Of a stretch of DNA of 64,000 bases, positions 45,334-54,457 are shown one piece after another. Every line of letters starts with the position of its first letter. The first letter of the stretch is position 1. Made by a program: the position numbers and the translations under genes. The stretch spans positions 1 through 64,000 of the forward strand of contig CAAGDX010000019.1 of NCBI GenBank assembly GCA_900768685.1, in the 5' to 3' direction. A model generated the notes under the pieces. It saw only the letters and a program-made list of their open reading frames with translations. It searched no databases and was not told where the DNA came from. This stretch comes from Bacteroidales bacterium. Its GTDB lineage: Bacteria; Bacteroidota; Bacteroidia; Bacteroidales; Muribaculaceae.

Positions 45334-46014
45334 TTACTTTTTCAAAAGTTCCTTCAGTTCTTTTACGCCTTCGCCGGCACCTTTGGCAATAACGATTACG
45401 TTGTCCGGCACCCATGCGGGACGAGGGTCAATGTAATAAATCTTTTCAGCCTTGCGAGCATAGTTTATCAAACCGGCTGCAGGATAAACGTTTAGCGAAG
45501 TACCTATAATCACTAAAATGTCAGCCTCGGAAACAATGTCTATAGCAGGTTCGATATTCGGAACAGCCTCCTCAAAAAACACAATGTGCGGACGAACTTT
45601 ATGTCCTTCAATAATGGTTTCCGGTGTAGTGTCAAGATTATTTACGTCAAGTGTAAACACAAGATTCTCATTATCCATAGCACGCACCTTCATAAGTTCG
45701 CCGTGGAGGTGTAAAACGTACTTGCTGCCTGCTTTTTCATGAAGATTATCCACATTTTGAGTGATAATTTTCACGTCATAATCTTGCTCCAAATCCACAA
45801 GACCAAGATGTCCTGCATTTGGCTTTTTGGTTATCAAATCATGGCGACGAGCATTGTAAAACTCATGCACCAACTGCGGATTCGCACGGAAACCGGTAGC
45901 ACTTGCCACTTGCATCACAGGGTAATGTTCCCATAGTCCATCACTATCACGAAAAGTTGATATGCCACTTTCGGCACTCATCCCCGCTCCTGTCAATATT
46001 ACTAATTTTTTCAT
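45334..46014 (-). CDS. cobB: NAD-dependent protein deacylase (sirtuin, CobB class III)
   Basis: 226 aa. GAGMSAESGISTFRD and QNVDNLHEKAGS bind NAD and contain the catalytic His region (LHLHGELMK). FYNARRH places Tyr and Arg three apart, as in SIRT5/CobB forms that remove acidic acyl groups; that specificity is inference. The two CxxC pairs that bind zinc in classical sirtuins are not visible. Its promoter faces that of the rsmF-like gene. Confidence 0.93.
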   Translation of the reverse strand: MKKLVILTGAGMSAESGISTFRDSDGLWEHYPVMQVASATGFRANPQLVHEFYNARRHDLITKKPNAGHLGLVDLEQDYDVKIITQNVDNLHEKAGSKYVLHLHGELMKVRAMDNENLVFTLDVNNLDTTPETIIEGHKVRPHIVFFEEAVPNIEPAIDIVSEADILVIIGTSLNVYPAAGLINYARKAEKIYYIDPRPAWVPDNVIVIAKGAGEGVKELKELLKK

Positions 46015-46043
46015 ATCAGTCTGTTTGATTAAGATTATATCTG

Positions 46044-46075
46044 CAAAAATAGTAAAAATTTAATTACCTTTGCAA
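46044..46075 (-). promoter_or_regulatory. cobB promoter, interlocked with the rsmF-like promoter
   Basis: On the minus strand TTG (46073-46075), 21 nt and TATTTTTG (46044-46051). On the plus strand TACCTTTG (46065-46072) serves the divergent methyltransferase gene. The two core promoters overlap, so polymerase probably cannot use both at once. Confidence 0.55.
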
Positions 46076-46106
46076 AAAATCTAACTTAAAGCCTGTTTCA
46101 AAATCA

Positions 46107-47474
46107 ATGTTAAGCCCTGCTTTCATAAAACAAATAGAAGAACTCGGCATTGCAGAAAATGCCAATCTGATTCATGACCTTACGGAGACTGCACCAAGCA
46201 TTTCCGTGAGGCTGAACAAATGTAAAACAGGTGACACAGGGCTTGAAACGGCAGATGCAGTGCCATGGCTGCAAAACAGAGGCTTTTACCTTGATAATCG
46301 CCCTAATTTCACACAAATTCCGCAGATGCACCAGGGGCTTTTTTACGTTCAAGATGCATCATCCATGTTTATTGCGGAAGTTATCCGGCAATTAACTCAA
46401 AATTCACCTGCCGTAACGTACCTCGACGCTTGTGCAGCACCCGGAGGAAAGACTACGGCTGCTATTGACGCCCTTCCCTCAGGCTCGCTCATTGTGGCAA
46501 ACGAATACGATTTTCACCGTGCCAACATCTTGAAAGAAAACGTGATAAAGTGGGGTTACCCGGGTGCGATTGTATCACGCGGCGACACTAAAAAATTTGC
46601 TAAACTCAAGCAGTCTTTCGACATTATTGCCGCAGACGTGCCATGTTCCGGCGAAGGCATGTTTCGCAAAGACGCAGAAGCCGTAAACCAGTGGACACCG
46701 GCACTCGTGGAGGATTGTGCACAAAGGCAAAAACAGATTATTTCAAATCTCTGGGCTGTTCTCCGTCCCGGCGGCTGTTTCATTTACAGCACTTGTACCT
46801 TTAATCGCACGGAAAATGAGGATATTATACTGCACATCCTTGAAGAATATGATGCGGAATCCGTGGAAATTGTCATAGACGAAAATTGGGGAATAGTGAA
46901 ATCTCCCCTACTCCCTAAAAACGTATTTGGCTACAGATTTATTCCCGGCAGAATACGCGGTGAAGGACTTTTCATGTCCGTGCTCCGTAAGAAGGGCGAG
47001 TTCAGCAGCAAAAACTCAGGCAAAAAGCAGAAAAAAAACACTCCGGAAAAGGTTTCTAAAGAAATAAGCACGGCTCGCGTGTGGCTGAAAAATGCGGAGG
47101 ACTACGCTTTTACCGGCAGCAACAATATCATTACCGCTTTCCCTGCGGCAAATGCGGATTTCATGCGACTTGCTTCAGGCGTCCTCGATATTATTCATGC
47201 AGGCATACCTATAGCGGAAATTAAGGGCAAAGACATCATTCCATGCCATGCTCTCGCCATGAGCACAGAACTGAATATCAATGCTTTCCCTGTTTTTGAG
47301 GCAGACTTGGAAACGGCACTGAAATATCTCCGCCGTGAAGCCGTGACACTGCCTCCGGAACTCCCTCGCGGCTTTGTACTTATCACTTTCGGCTCACGTC
47401 CGCTCGGATTTGTGAAAAATATCGGCAACAGAGCAAACAATCTCTACCCGGAGCAGTGGAGAATTTTACACTAA
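46107..47474 (+). CDS. NOL1/NOP2/Sun family rRNA m5C methyltransferase (RsmF-like)
   Basis: 455 aa. The SAM domain has DACAAPGGKTTAAID, and the catalytic Cys lie in DVPCSGEGMFRKD and YSTCTFNRTENEDI. A C-terminal PUA-like domain of RsmF type (about 310-455) follows a Lys-rich linker. It most likely methylates a cytosine in 16S rRNA; the exact site cannot be read. The stop codon lies within the first unit of a 9-bp repeat array. Confidence 0.92.
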   Translation: MLSPAFIKQIEELGIAENANLIHDLTETAPSISVRLNKCKTGDTGLETADAVPWLQNRGFYLDNRPNFTQIPQMHQGLFYVQDASSMFIAEVIRQLTQNSPAVTYLDACAAPGGKTTAAIDALPSGSLIVANEYDFHRANILKENVIKWGYPGAIVSRGDTKKFAKLKQSFDIIAADVPCSGEGMFRKDAEAVNQWTPALVEDCAQRQKQIISNLWAVLRPGGCFIYSTCTFNRTENEDIILHILEEYDAESVEIVIDENWGIVKSPLLPKNVFGYRFIPGRIRGEGLFMSVLRKKGEFSSKNSGKKQKKNTPEKVSKEISTARVWLKNAEDYAFTGSNNIITAFPAANADFMRLASGVLDIIHAGIPIAEIKGKDIIPCHALAMSTELNINAFPVFEADLETALKYLRREAVTLPPELPRGFVLITFGSRPLGFVKNIGNRANNLYPEQWRILH

Positions 47475-47551
47475 AAACACTAAAAACCCTAAATGCTCTA
47501 AAAACCCTAAAAACTCTAAAATCCCTAAATGCCCTAAATGCCTTAAAAACA
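47471..47551. repeat. 9-bp tandem repeat, nine units
   Basis: Units of the type CTAAA(A/T)(A/G/T)C(C/T/A) run without gaps from 47471 to 47551. The array overlaps the stop codon of the methyltransferase. Such an array can change copy number by slippage. It has no coding role in the plus frame after the stop. Confidence 0.9.
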
Positions 47552-47611
47552 CAAGAAAATGCCCAATCACACCAATTAGACCAATTCTGCTAATTTCCTC
47601 TAATTTCACAT

Positions 47612-47658
47612 AAAAAGGCGGCATCACCAACGTGCTTGAAACACGGAGATGATGCCGC
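47612..47658 (-). terminator. Intrinsic terminator of the FKBP lipoprotein gene
   Basis: GCGGCATCA (47618-47626) and TGATGCCGC (47650-47658) form the stem, with an inner CGTG/CACG. On the minus strand TTTTT follows. It is the convergent end of the two opposing genes. Confidence 0.85.
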
Positions 47659-47679
47659 AAATACTTTATGTTAATTCAA

Positions 47680-48567
47680 TTATTCTGCTGCAGGTTCAGG
47701 AAGAGAGAAGTCAACAACTTCCACTTCGAATACGAGCATTTCGTTTGGTGCAATACCAGCGTATGGCTGACCGCCTTCACCGTAACCGAGAACACCCGGT
47801 ACGTAAAGGATTGCTTTACCACCTTTGCCGAGGAGTTTAAGACCTTCAGAGAAGCCCGGAACTACGCGATCCACATTGAATTTAACAGCTTCACCTTTTG
47901 AATCATCAAAAGATTCACCATTGATGTGTTTACCAACGTATTTAACCTGTACGTCGCAACCTTCACCAACTTTTTCGCCTTCGCCTTCAGCAAGAATCTT
48001 GTAAGAAAGACCTGATTCAGAAGTAACGATTTCTTTGTCTTCCGCTTTGAGTTTTGCAACGTATGCTTCACCTTCAGCAATGTTTTTTTCTGCTTCTGCT
48101 TTAGCTCTTGCAGCTTCAGCTTCTTCAATTTTCTTCTGGAGTTTAGTGTTGAGGAGCTGATATTCATCGTAAAGTTCCTGGATATTGAGGCTATCATCAA
48201 GGTATGCATCCATAGCCATGTCTGCAACTTCCTGAACATTTACTCTGATGCCGTTTTTAGCCCAAGTGTGAGCCTGGTATGCAAGGTTGATACCGATGCT
48301 GTAGCCAAGCATGTAAGAAACATTGCTTGTGTCAAGTTTTGCAGCAGCCTTAAAACCACGCATAAATTCAACAGAGTCATACTCTTCTTTGAATTGCATT
48401 TTCATTTGTGGTTTTTGCATACGGAGTTGTGCACCCTGGAATTTTGCAAATGCTGTTGCGAGTGAATCTGCAAATGCTTTGTCTTCCGGTTTGTTGCCCA
48501 AATTGTCACCACAACTTGCGCAGATTAGCAATAATGCCAATGACAGAAAAGATACTAACTTTTTCAT
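47680..48567 (-). CDS. FKBP-type peptidyl-prolyl isomerase, lipoprotein
   Basis: 295 aa. A lipobox (LICASC, Cys 19) predicts a membrane-anchored periplasmic protein. An N-terminal dimerisation-like helical region and a charged coiled coil (about 120-165, rich in Lys, Glu and Ala) precede the FKBP domain (about 190-287: VKYVGKHINGESFDDSKG and KGGKAILYVPGVLGYG). It helps fold exported proteins. The gene lies 48 nt after another FKBP gene in the same direction. Confidence 0.92.
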   Translation of the reverse strand: MKKLVSFLSLALLLICASCGDNLGNKPEDKAFADSLATAFAKFQGAQLRMQKPQMKMQFKEEYDSVEFMRGFKAAAKLDTSNVSYMLGYSIGINLAYQAHTWAKNGIRVNVQEVADMAMDAYLDDSLNIQELYDEYQLLNTKLQKKIEEAEAARAKAEAEKNIAEGEAYVAKLKAEDKEIVTSESGLSYKILAEGEGEKVGEGCDVQVKYVGKHINGESFDDSKGEAVKFNVDRVVPGFSEGLKLLGKGGKAILYVPGVLGYGEGGQPYAGIAPNEMLVFEVEVVDFSLPEPAAE

Positions 48568-48615
48568 TGTTTTGTTTAGTTATAAAATACTATTGTTTGT
48601 TATTAAATTTATTTC

Positions 48616-49248
48616 TTAACCTTCTATTCCGAGCAATTCCACTTCAAAAATAAGTGTTGCATTCGGACCGATAATGTTGCCTGCACCATTTGCACCGTAA
48701 GCCAGTTCAGACGGAATGAAGAGACGCCATTTGGAGCCTACAGTCATCATCTGGAGGGCTTCCACCCAACCGGGGATAACCTGTGTCACACCAAATACCA
48801 TCGGCTCGCCGCGTTGCACGGAACTATCAAAAACAGTGCCGTCGATGAGTGAACCGGTATAGTGAACTTTCACGGTATTGTTTGCTGAAGGTTTGTTGCC
48901 GTCGCCTTCTACTATTACTTCGTACTGGAGACCGCTGGCAGTAGTTTTCACTTCGCTGCGTTTTGCATTTTCAGCAAGGAAAGCCTTGCCGGCTTCCGCA
49001 TTCACACGAGCCATTTCCGCCATAGCGGCATTTTGTTTTTCCTGGAGTTGGCTGAAGAAACTTTGAATCACGGCTTTTGCTTCGTCGTAACTCATTTTAG
49101 GTGTAGCACCTTCATAAACGGCAGCAACACCGTCGGCAAAGTCGCTTGACACTATTTTTTCTATTCCCGAACTCTTAAAATTGTTGCCCATGCTCATGCC
49201 TAAAGCATAACTGAGGCGGTCTAATTGATTGTTTTCTTGATTTTCCAT
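48616..49248 (-). CDS. FKBP-type peptidyl-prolyl isomerase (Mip/FklB-like)
   Basis: 210 aa. The Mip-like N-terminal domain starts LSYALGMSMGNNFKSSG, followed by a helix and the FKBP domain with VHYTGSLIDGTVFDSSV and GSKWRLFIPSELAYG. No signal peptide, so it is probably cytoplasmic unless the start is wrong. It is cotranscribed with the downstream FKBP lipoprotein. Confidence 0.92.
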   Translation of the reverse strand: MENQENNQLDRLSYALGMSMGNNFKSSGIEKIVSSDFADGVAAVYEGATPKMSYDEAKAVIQSFFSQLQEKQNAAMAEMARVNAEAGKAFLAENAKRSEVKTTASGLQYEVIVEGDGNKPSANNTVKVHYTGSLIDGTVFDSSVQRGEPMVFGVTQVIPGWVEALQMMTVGSKWRLFIPSELAYGANGAGNIIGPNATLIFEVELLGIEG

Positions 49249-49280
49249 TTATGATTATTTCTGTTTTTCAAAATGTCCTG

Positions 49281-49288
49281 CAAAGTTA
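49281..49288 (-). promoter_or_regulatory. -7 box of the FKBP pair
   Basis: On the minus strand TAACTTTG matches TAnnTTTG, 33 nt before the ATG at 49248. A TTAAGAGCCTGTTTAATAAG segment (49308-49327) lies just upstream. Confidence 0.45.
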
Positions 49289-49346
49289 CTACTTTTATAT
49301 CAATGTGTTAAGAGCCTGTTTAATAAGAAATGTTAAAATTTAACAC

Positions 49347-51158
49347 TTATTGCTCTAACAATGCTTTATACACGATTTCCGCCTTTGCTTTGCCTATGAT
49401 TATGGCTAATTGCTCCACCGTTGCCTCACGGATTTTTTTGAGGCTGCGGAAATGGCGTAAAAGTTTGTCACGAGTGGCTTGCCCTACACCATCTATACTA
49501 TCTAACAGACTGATAGTCTGCGACTTACTGCGTCGATTGCGGTGGTGAGTGATACCAAAACGGTGTGCCTCGTCACGCAAATGCTGAACTATTCGCAGCG
49601 ACTCGGAATTTTTGTTGATGTACAGCGGAAAACTATCGCCGGGAAAGTATATTTCCTCCAGCCTTTTGGCTATGCCCACCAGCGAAACCTTGCCGCGGAT
49701 TCCCATCTCGTCAAAGGCTTCCACGGCTGCACTCAGTTGTCCCTTGCCACCATCTACAATCACCAGTTGCGGCAACTCTTCTCCTTCCTCCATAAGACGA
49801 GTGTAACGGCGTGTCAGCACCTCTTTCATAGATGCAAAATCGTCCGGTCCCACGACGGTCTTGATATTAAAATGGCGATACTCCTTTTTGGAAGGTTTGC
49901 CATCACGAAAAACGACACACGAAGCAACCGGATTCGTACCCTGAATATTAGAGTTGTCAAAGCACTCGATATGCTGCGGAAGAACATTCATACGGAAGTC
50001 CGTCATCATCTGTTTCAGTATCCTGTCCGTACGCTTTGAGGGGTCTCGTTTCTCCATAATTTTTACCACTTCCACTCGTTTTTGCCTTGCATTTTTCTCG
50101 GAGACTTCCAGCAGGTGAAACTTATCGCCACGTTGGGGAACAGTGAAAGTGACACCTTCAAATTCCGTGTCAGGTACCGTACGCACCACCACCTCACGAA
50201 ACTTGACGCCAAAGGTATTTGAGATTTCACTCATAGCAAGTGAGAGCAGTTCCTCTGCCGGTTCCGCAAGACTGCGTTTATAGCAAAGAGTAACGCTTTT
50301 CACCACCGTTCCGGCAGTGACGTGAAGATAATTCACATAAAAATCACGGTCGTTGTCATCGTAGCCAAACACGTCAATATCATCAATTGTTTGACTCACA
50401 ATTACGCTTTTTGCCTGATACCGCTCCATGATTTTGTACTGCTCTTTCAGCACTTGTGCCTCCTCGAATTTGAGTTCTGATGCGAGCCTCATCATTTCAT
50501 CTTTCAGGTAGTCCATCACCTGACGTGTTTCGCCACGCAAAATACGCTTTACGGTGTCGATGTATTCCAGGTATTTTTCCTGTGAAATCTGCCCCGTGCA
50601 GCAACCTTTGCAACGACCGAGGTGATACTCGAGGCACAGTCGTCCCCTACCCTTGGCAACGTATTCCGGAGTAATTGCATGGCGGCAAGTACGGAGCGGA
50701 AAGATGTCACGCAGGAGGTTCACCACAATTCTTGCCATAGCGGAATCCGTGTATGGTCCGAAGTATTTGCTGCCGTCCTTCACATTTTGGCGAGTCACAA
50801 AAACTCTCGGGAAATGCTCGTTTGTGACAACAATAAACGGATAAGATTTGTCGTCTTTGAGCAGTACATTGTAGTGCGGCTGATACTGTTTTATGAGCGA
50901 ACTCTCCAGGTTCAGAGCATCCTGTTCCGTGGGCACCACCACATAATTCATGTCCGCAATAGCACGCACCAGGAGGTTTGTTCGCAGAATATCGTGTTCT
51001 CTATTAAAGTACGACGACACTCTGCGTTTAAGATTCTTAGCCTTACCCACATAAATCACCGTACCCTCGGCATTGTAGTAGATATACACGCCGGGGGTAT
51101 CGGGTAATAAAGAAATCTTATCCCTTAAATCCTGTGATTTAGCGGACAGTTTATTCAA
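49347..51158 (-). CDS. uvrC: Excinuclease ABC subunit C (UvrC)
   Basis: 603 aa, usual length. GIY-YIG domain: DTPGVYIYYNAEGTVIYVGK (from residue 18). Cys-rich HLGRCKGCC, UVR motif ASELKFEEAQVLKEQYKIME, RNase-H-like 5' nuclease (ECFDNSNIQGTNPVASCV), and a C-terminal helix-hairpin-helix (SIDGVGQATRDKLLRHF). It makes both cuts in nucleotide excision repair. It follows apt by 2 nt. Confidence 0.98.
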   Translation of the reverse strand: MNKLSAKSQDLRDKISLLPDTPGVYIYYNAEGTVIYVGKAKNLKRRVSSYFNREHDILRTNLLVRAIADMNYVVVPTEQDALNLESSLIKQYQPHYNVLLKDDKSYPFIVVTNEHFPRVFVTRQNVKDGSKYFGPYTDSAMARIVVNLLRDIFPLRTCRHAITPEYVAKGRGRLCLEYHLGRCKGCCTGQISQEKYLEYIDTVKRILRGETRQVMDYLKDEMMRLASELKFEEAQVLKEQYKIMERYQAKSVIVSQTIDDIDVFGYDDNDRDFYVNYLHVTAGTVVKSVTLCYKRSLAEPAEELLSLAMSEISNTFGVKFREVVVRTVPDTEFEGVTFTVPQRGDKFHLLEVSEKNARQKRVEVVKIMEKRDPSKRTDRILKQMMTDFRMNVLPQHIECFDNSNIQGTNPVASCVVFRDGKPSKKEYRHFNIKTVVGPDDFASMKEVLTRRYTRLMEEGEELPQLVIVDGGKGQLSAAVEAFDEMGIRGKVSLVGIAKRLEEIYFPGDSFPLYINKNSESLRIVQHLRDEAHRFGITHHRNRRSKSQTISLLDSIDGVGQATRDKLLRHFRSLKKIREATVEQLAIIIGKAKAEIVYKALLEQ

Positions 51159-51160
51159 GA

Positions 51161-51679
51161 TTAGTAAGTGATGAGTGATGTCACTTCCACATCGTCAGGA
51201 AGCAAATCACGTCCTTTAAGAGCACTTAACTCAATAATAAAATTGATGTAAATTTTCTTAGGGTTGAGGCTTTTTACGAGGTTGTAAGCAGCAAGCATAG
51301 TACCACCTGTTGCAAGCACGTCATCGTGGAGAACCACAACATCGTTTTCAGTGATAGCATCACGGTGAATTTCAATAGTATCTGTGCCATACTCTTTTTC
51401 GTAAGAAGCGGAGATAGTGTCTGCAGGCAATTTACCCGGTTTACGAACAGGCACAAAACCTGCACCAAGTTCAAAAGCAAGGATAGAGCCGCCGATAAAG
51501 CCACGAGATTCAATACCCACAACTTTAGTTACGCCTTTGTCGCGATAGAGCTGAGAAAGGTCCCAACCGATAATGTGGAGGGCACGAGGGTCTTTGAAAA
51601 CTGTAGTCAAATCCTTAAAAATAATTCCTTTCTGAGGAAAATCTGCTACGTCTCTGATTTTAGATTTAATGTATTCCAT
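51161..51679 (-). CDS. apt: Adenine phosphoribosyltransferase
   Basis: 172 aa. The PRPP loop VVLHDDVLATGGTMLAAYNL and the N-terminal DFPQKGIIFKDLTT identify type-I Apt, which salvages adenine to AMP. It lies 64 nt after mnmG, with the parS-like site in that gap, and 2 nt before uvrC. Confidence 0.97.
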   Translation of the reverse strand: MEYIKSKIRDVADFPQKGIIFKDLTTVFKDPRALHIIGWDLSQLYRDKGVTKVVGIESRGFIGGSILAFELGAGFVPVRKPGKLPADTISASYEKEYGTDTIEIHRDAITENDVVVLHDDVLATGGTMLAAYNLVKSLNPKKIYINFIIELSALKGRDLLPDDVEVTSLITY

Positions 51680-51725
51680 TTTTACTGTTTATTATGTAAT
51701 TATTTGATATTTCATTTATTATAAT

Positions 51726-51741
51726 TGTTCCACGTGAAACA
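51726..51741. other. Perfect parS-like centromere site
   Basis: TGTTCCACGTGAAACA is identical to the widely conserved ParB-binding site TGTTNCACGTGAAACA. It lies just past the mnmG stop, in the mnmG-apt gap. A chance exact match in 64 kb is very unlikely. No other full match was seen in the window. Confidence 0.8.
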
Positions 51742-51743
51742 AT

Positions 51744-53621
51744 TCATCTTCCAAGCAGCAGGAGTAAGATGTTTATATCTGCCGGAGAGACTCCCGGTAT
51801 TCTTGATGCTTGGGCAATTGTTATGGGTTGGAGTTTTTGCAATTTTTGTCGAGCCTCGGTGGAAAGTGCCGATATTGTAGAATAGTCAAACTTGTCACTG
51901 ATTTTTATTCCTTCCAAGCGGCGAATCTTTTCTGCCGTTTGTTGCTCTCTTTGAATATATCCGTCATACTTCATGAGTATCTCCGCAGCCTCGATTATTT
52001 CATCACGTCGAGCCTCCTCTATTGTTTCAAAGAGAGCCTTGAGCGGCTGAACAAGTTCGGCAAGAATTACGAGATTTAGTTGCGGACGCAGCACAAGGTC
52101 GATTAGTTTCACACCCTGCTTGAGTGTTTGCAGACCGAGTGCTTCAAGTTTGGGATTTATGATTGAAGCCTTCACAGAGAAGTCACGGCAGAAAGAAATA
52201 ATCTCGTCACGCTGTTGTTTTTTGGACAGCATGAGTTCGTAACGTTCTTGAGTTGCAAGACCAAGATTATATGCTTTTTCCGTGAGTCTCATATCGGCAT
52301 CGTCTTGGCGGAGGAGGATTCTATATTCCGCACGAGACGTAAACATTCTGTATGGCTCATCAACGCCCTTCGTAACGAGGTCATCAATAAGCACACCTAT
52401 GTATGCTTCATCACGAGCAAGTGTTAAAGGTTCTCCACCTGTCACGGTTTGATGTGCATTTATTCCTGCAATCAAGCCCTGCCCTGCCGCCTCCTCATAA
52501 CCGGTGGTTCCATTTACCTGACCTGCGAAGAAAAGACCGGAAACAAGTTTTGTCTCAAGTGTATGTTTAAGTTGGGTCGGGTCAAAAAAGTCGTACTCGA
52601 TAGCATAACCGGGGCGATATATTTGCACGTTTTTAAGTGCGGGAATAGTCTGCAAAGCACGCACCTGAATGTCAAGCGGCAGAGAAGAAGAAAAACCGTT
52701 GAGGTAATACTCCTTAGTATCCTCGCCTTCCGGTTCAAGGAATAACTGATGTTCCGTTTTGTCTGCAAAAGTAACTATTTTTGTTTCAATACTCGGGCAG
52801 TAACGAGGACCTATACTCTGAATCTGTCCATTATAAAGAGGTGAATCGGGAAGCCCTGCACGGAGTATTTCATGAGTTGCCTCAGAGGTGTAAATAGTGT
52901 AACATTTTCTCTGCGTTAGTTCACGTTTAACAGTTGGCAGGTATGAAAATTTATGGAAATCAATATCGCCTTCTTGCGGTGTGGCGAGGGAGAAATCCAC
53001 CGTTCTGCCGTCAATACGAACAGGAGTACCGGTTTTCATTCTGTCTGTAGCAAAGCCGTAGTCACGGAGTTGCTCGGTGATGCCGTATGAAGCGGGTTCG
53101 GAAATTCTGCCTCCTTTAACCTGAGTTCTACCTATGTGCATAAGTCCGTTAAGGAATGTTCCTGCGGTTAGTACCACCGCTTTTGCCTTGAATGTAACTC
53201 CAAGTTGGGTTTTAACTCCGGCAATCTTATCGTCTTCTATAACAAGCTGATTAACAGAATCTTGCCACATAGAAAGATTAGGTGTATTCTCAAGGATGTT
53301 TCGCCATTTGGCACTAAACTTCATTCGGTCGCTCTGACTGCGAGGGCTCCACATAGCGGCACCCTTGGAGCGGTTCAGCATACGGAACTGGATTGCCGTG
53401 GTATCCGTTACAATACCCATTTGACCGCCAAGAGCATCTATCTCCCTGACAATCTGACCTTTAGCAATACCACCAACAGCAGGGTTACAGCTCATCTGAG
53501 CAATCTTGTTCATATCCATTGTTATGAGCAATGTATCACTACCAAGATTTGCCGCTGCAGCCGCCGCTTCGCATCCCGCATGTCCGGCTCCTACCACTAT
53601 TATGTCGTATTCAAACCTCAT
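51744..53621 (-). CDS. mnmG: tRNA uridine-5-carboxymethylaminomethyl enzyme MnmG
   Basis: 625 aa FAD enzyme that with MnmE modifies U34 of tRNAs. VVGAGHAGCEAAAAAANLG binds FAD; SCNPAVGGIAKGQ and GYEEAAGQGLIAGINAH are family motifs; the C-terminal helical domain ends normally. It overlaps ybeY by 4 nt. Confidence 0.98.
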   Translation of the reverse strand: MRFEYDIIVVGAGHAGCEAAAAAANLGSDTLLITMDMNKIAQMSCNPAVGGIAKGQIVREIDALGGQMGIVTDTTAIQFRMLNRSKGAAMWSPRSQSDRMKFSAKWRNILENTPNLSMWQDSVNQLVIEDDKIAGVKTQLGVTFKAKAVVLTAGTFLNGLMHIGRTQVKGGRISEPASYGITEQLRDYGFATDRMKTGTPVRIDGRTVDFSLATPQEGDIDFHKFSYLPTVKRELTQRKCYTIYTSEATHEILRAGLPDSPLYNGQIQSIGPRYCPSIETKIVTFADKTEHQLFLEPEGEDTKEYYLNGFSSSLPLDIQVRALQTIPALKNVQIYRPGYAIEYDFFDPTQLKHTLETKLVSGLFFAGQVNGTTGYEEAAGQGLIAGINAHQTVTGGEPLTLARDEAYIGVLIDDLVTKGVDEPYRMFTSRAEYRILLRQDDADMRLTEKAYNLGLATQERYELMLSKKQQRDEIISFCRDFSVKASIINPKLEALGLQTLKQGVKLIDLVLRPQLNLVILAELVQPLKALFETIEEARRDEIIEAAEILMKYDGYIQREQQTAEKIRRLEGIKISDKFDYSTISALSTEARQKLQKLQPITIAQASRIPGVSPADINILLLLLGR

Positions 53622-54058
53622 TTTTCACTTTTCAGTTGTGAATAAATCTGCAATGACTTATTCTCATTTTGTTCCATAATTTCTCTTTCTCCCGGACCTT
53701 TGTCATTTATTCCGCAAAGGTGAAGCACACCGTGAATAATCACGCGGAGAAGCTCGTCGTCATAGTTTGCCCCTACTTCCTTTGCGTTTGAAGCCACAGT
53801 GTCAAGAGATAAATAAATGTCTCCTCTCAGCATTTTGCCGCGAGTATAGTCAAAGGTGATGATGTCCGTGTAATAGTCGTGCTGCAAGTATTGACGATTG
53901 ACCTCGAGAATTTTTTCATCATTGCAAAAAATATAGGTCAACTCATGAGCTTGTTTGCCATACTCGGCTGCCACAAGACCAATCCACCGTTCCAATAATC
54001 CGAAATCCAGTTCAGGCATCGGAACGCCATCGTTCAACCATTGAAAAACCGTCTTCAT
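53618..54058 (-). CDS. ybeY: Endoribonuclease YbeY (16S rRNA maturation)
   Basis: 146 aa from the ATG at 54058 (MKTVFQWLNDG). The promoter at 54083-54113 lies inside any longer version, so the 50-residue upstream extension is not real. The zinc site HGVLHLCGINDKG is typical of Bacteroidota YbeY. It starts the ybeY-mnmG-apt-uvrC unit. Confidence 0.93.
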   Translation of the reverse strand: MKTVFQWLNDGVPMPELDFGLLERWIGLVAAEYGKQAHELTYIFCNDEKILEVNRQYLQHDYYTDIITFDYTRGKMLRGDIYLSLDTVASNAKEVGANYDDELLRVIIHGVLHLCGINDKGPGEREIMEQNENKSLQIYSQLKSEK

Positions 54059-54082
54059 TCGGTAATGATGAGTTTTAACTCG

Positions 54083-54113
54083 CAAAAATACTAATTTTTG
54101 TCGGTTATCACAA
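54083..54113 (-). promoter_or_regulatory. Promoter of ybeY-mnmG-apt-uvrC
   Basis: On the minus strand TTG (54111-54113), exactly 20 nt and TATTTTTG (54083-54090). It settles the start of ybeY at 54058. Confidence 0.65.
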
Positions 54114-54457
54114 TAGCAAACGTAATTTTGACGGATTTTTTTGATTCGTGCCTCTTTTTTTAATAGTTTTGCAAAAAGAAAATTTTTCTGACCAATTTTT
54201 CCAAACAATAAAAAACCACGTTTATCAACTGATTTTCAAGGGTTTAAACACAAGTAAACCCCTCTGAGAATGAAATATTTATTTGTTCATGGGTAGTTTA
54301 TCGGAATTTTTGAGCAAAAAATTGTAAAAATTTTTAACAAATAAATGCCACGCACCGCACTCCGGTACGCAATAGAAAAAATGGATGCTGCAGAAAGAAC
54401 ACATTATATGAATGTGAAATAATCTGTCATTTTTGAGGTTTGTATTGAAAAAATAGA
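54114..54457. other. Non-coding divergent intergenic stretch
   Basis: A/T-rich, with no credible gene on either strand. The only structure seen is a hairpin GGGTTTA (54240-54246) / TAAACCC (54255-54261) without a T-run. The short minus-strand frame here has no start region or composition to support it. Confidence 0.5.

Noticed and set aside
45744..45752. A DnaA-box-like TTATCCACA
   Set aside because: It is a single match inside cobB with no cluster, so it does not mark an origin.
47466..47660. A minus-strand 64-codon frame of Leu/Gly/Phe/His repeats
   Set aside because: A direct result of the 9-bp tandem array and the terminator; no family and no promoter.
54059..54208. N-terminal extension of ybeY
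   Set aside because: The promoter TTG-N20-TATTTTTG falls inside it, and the family starts at the ATG at 54058.
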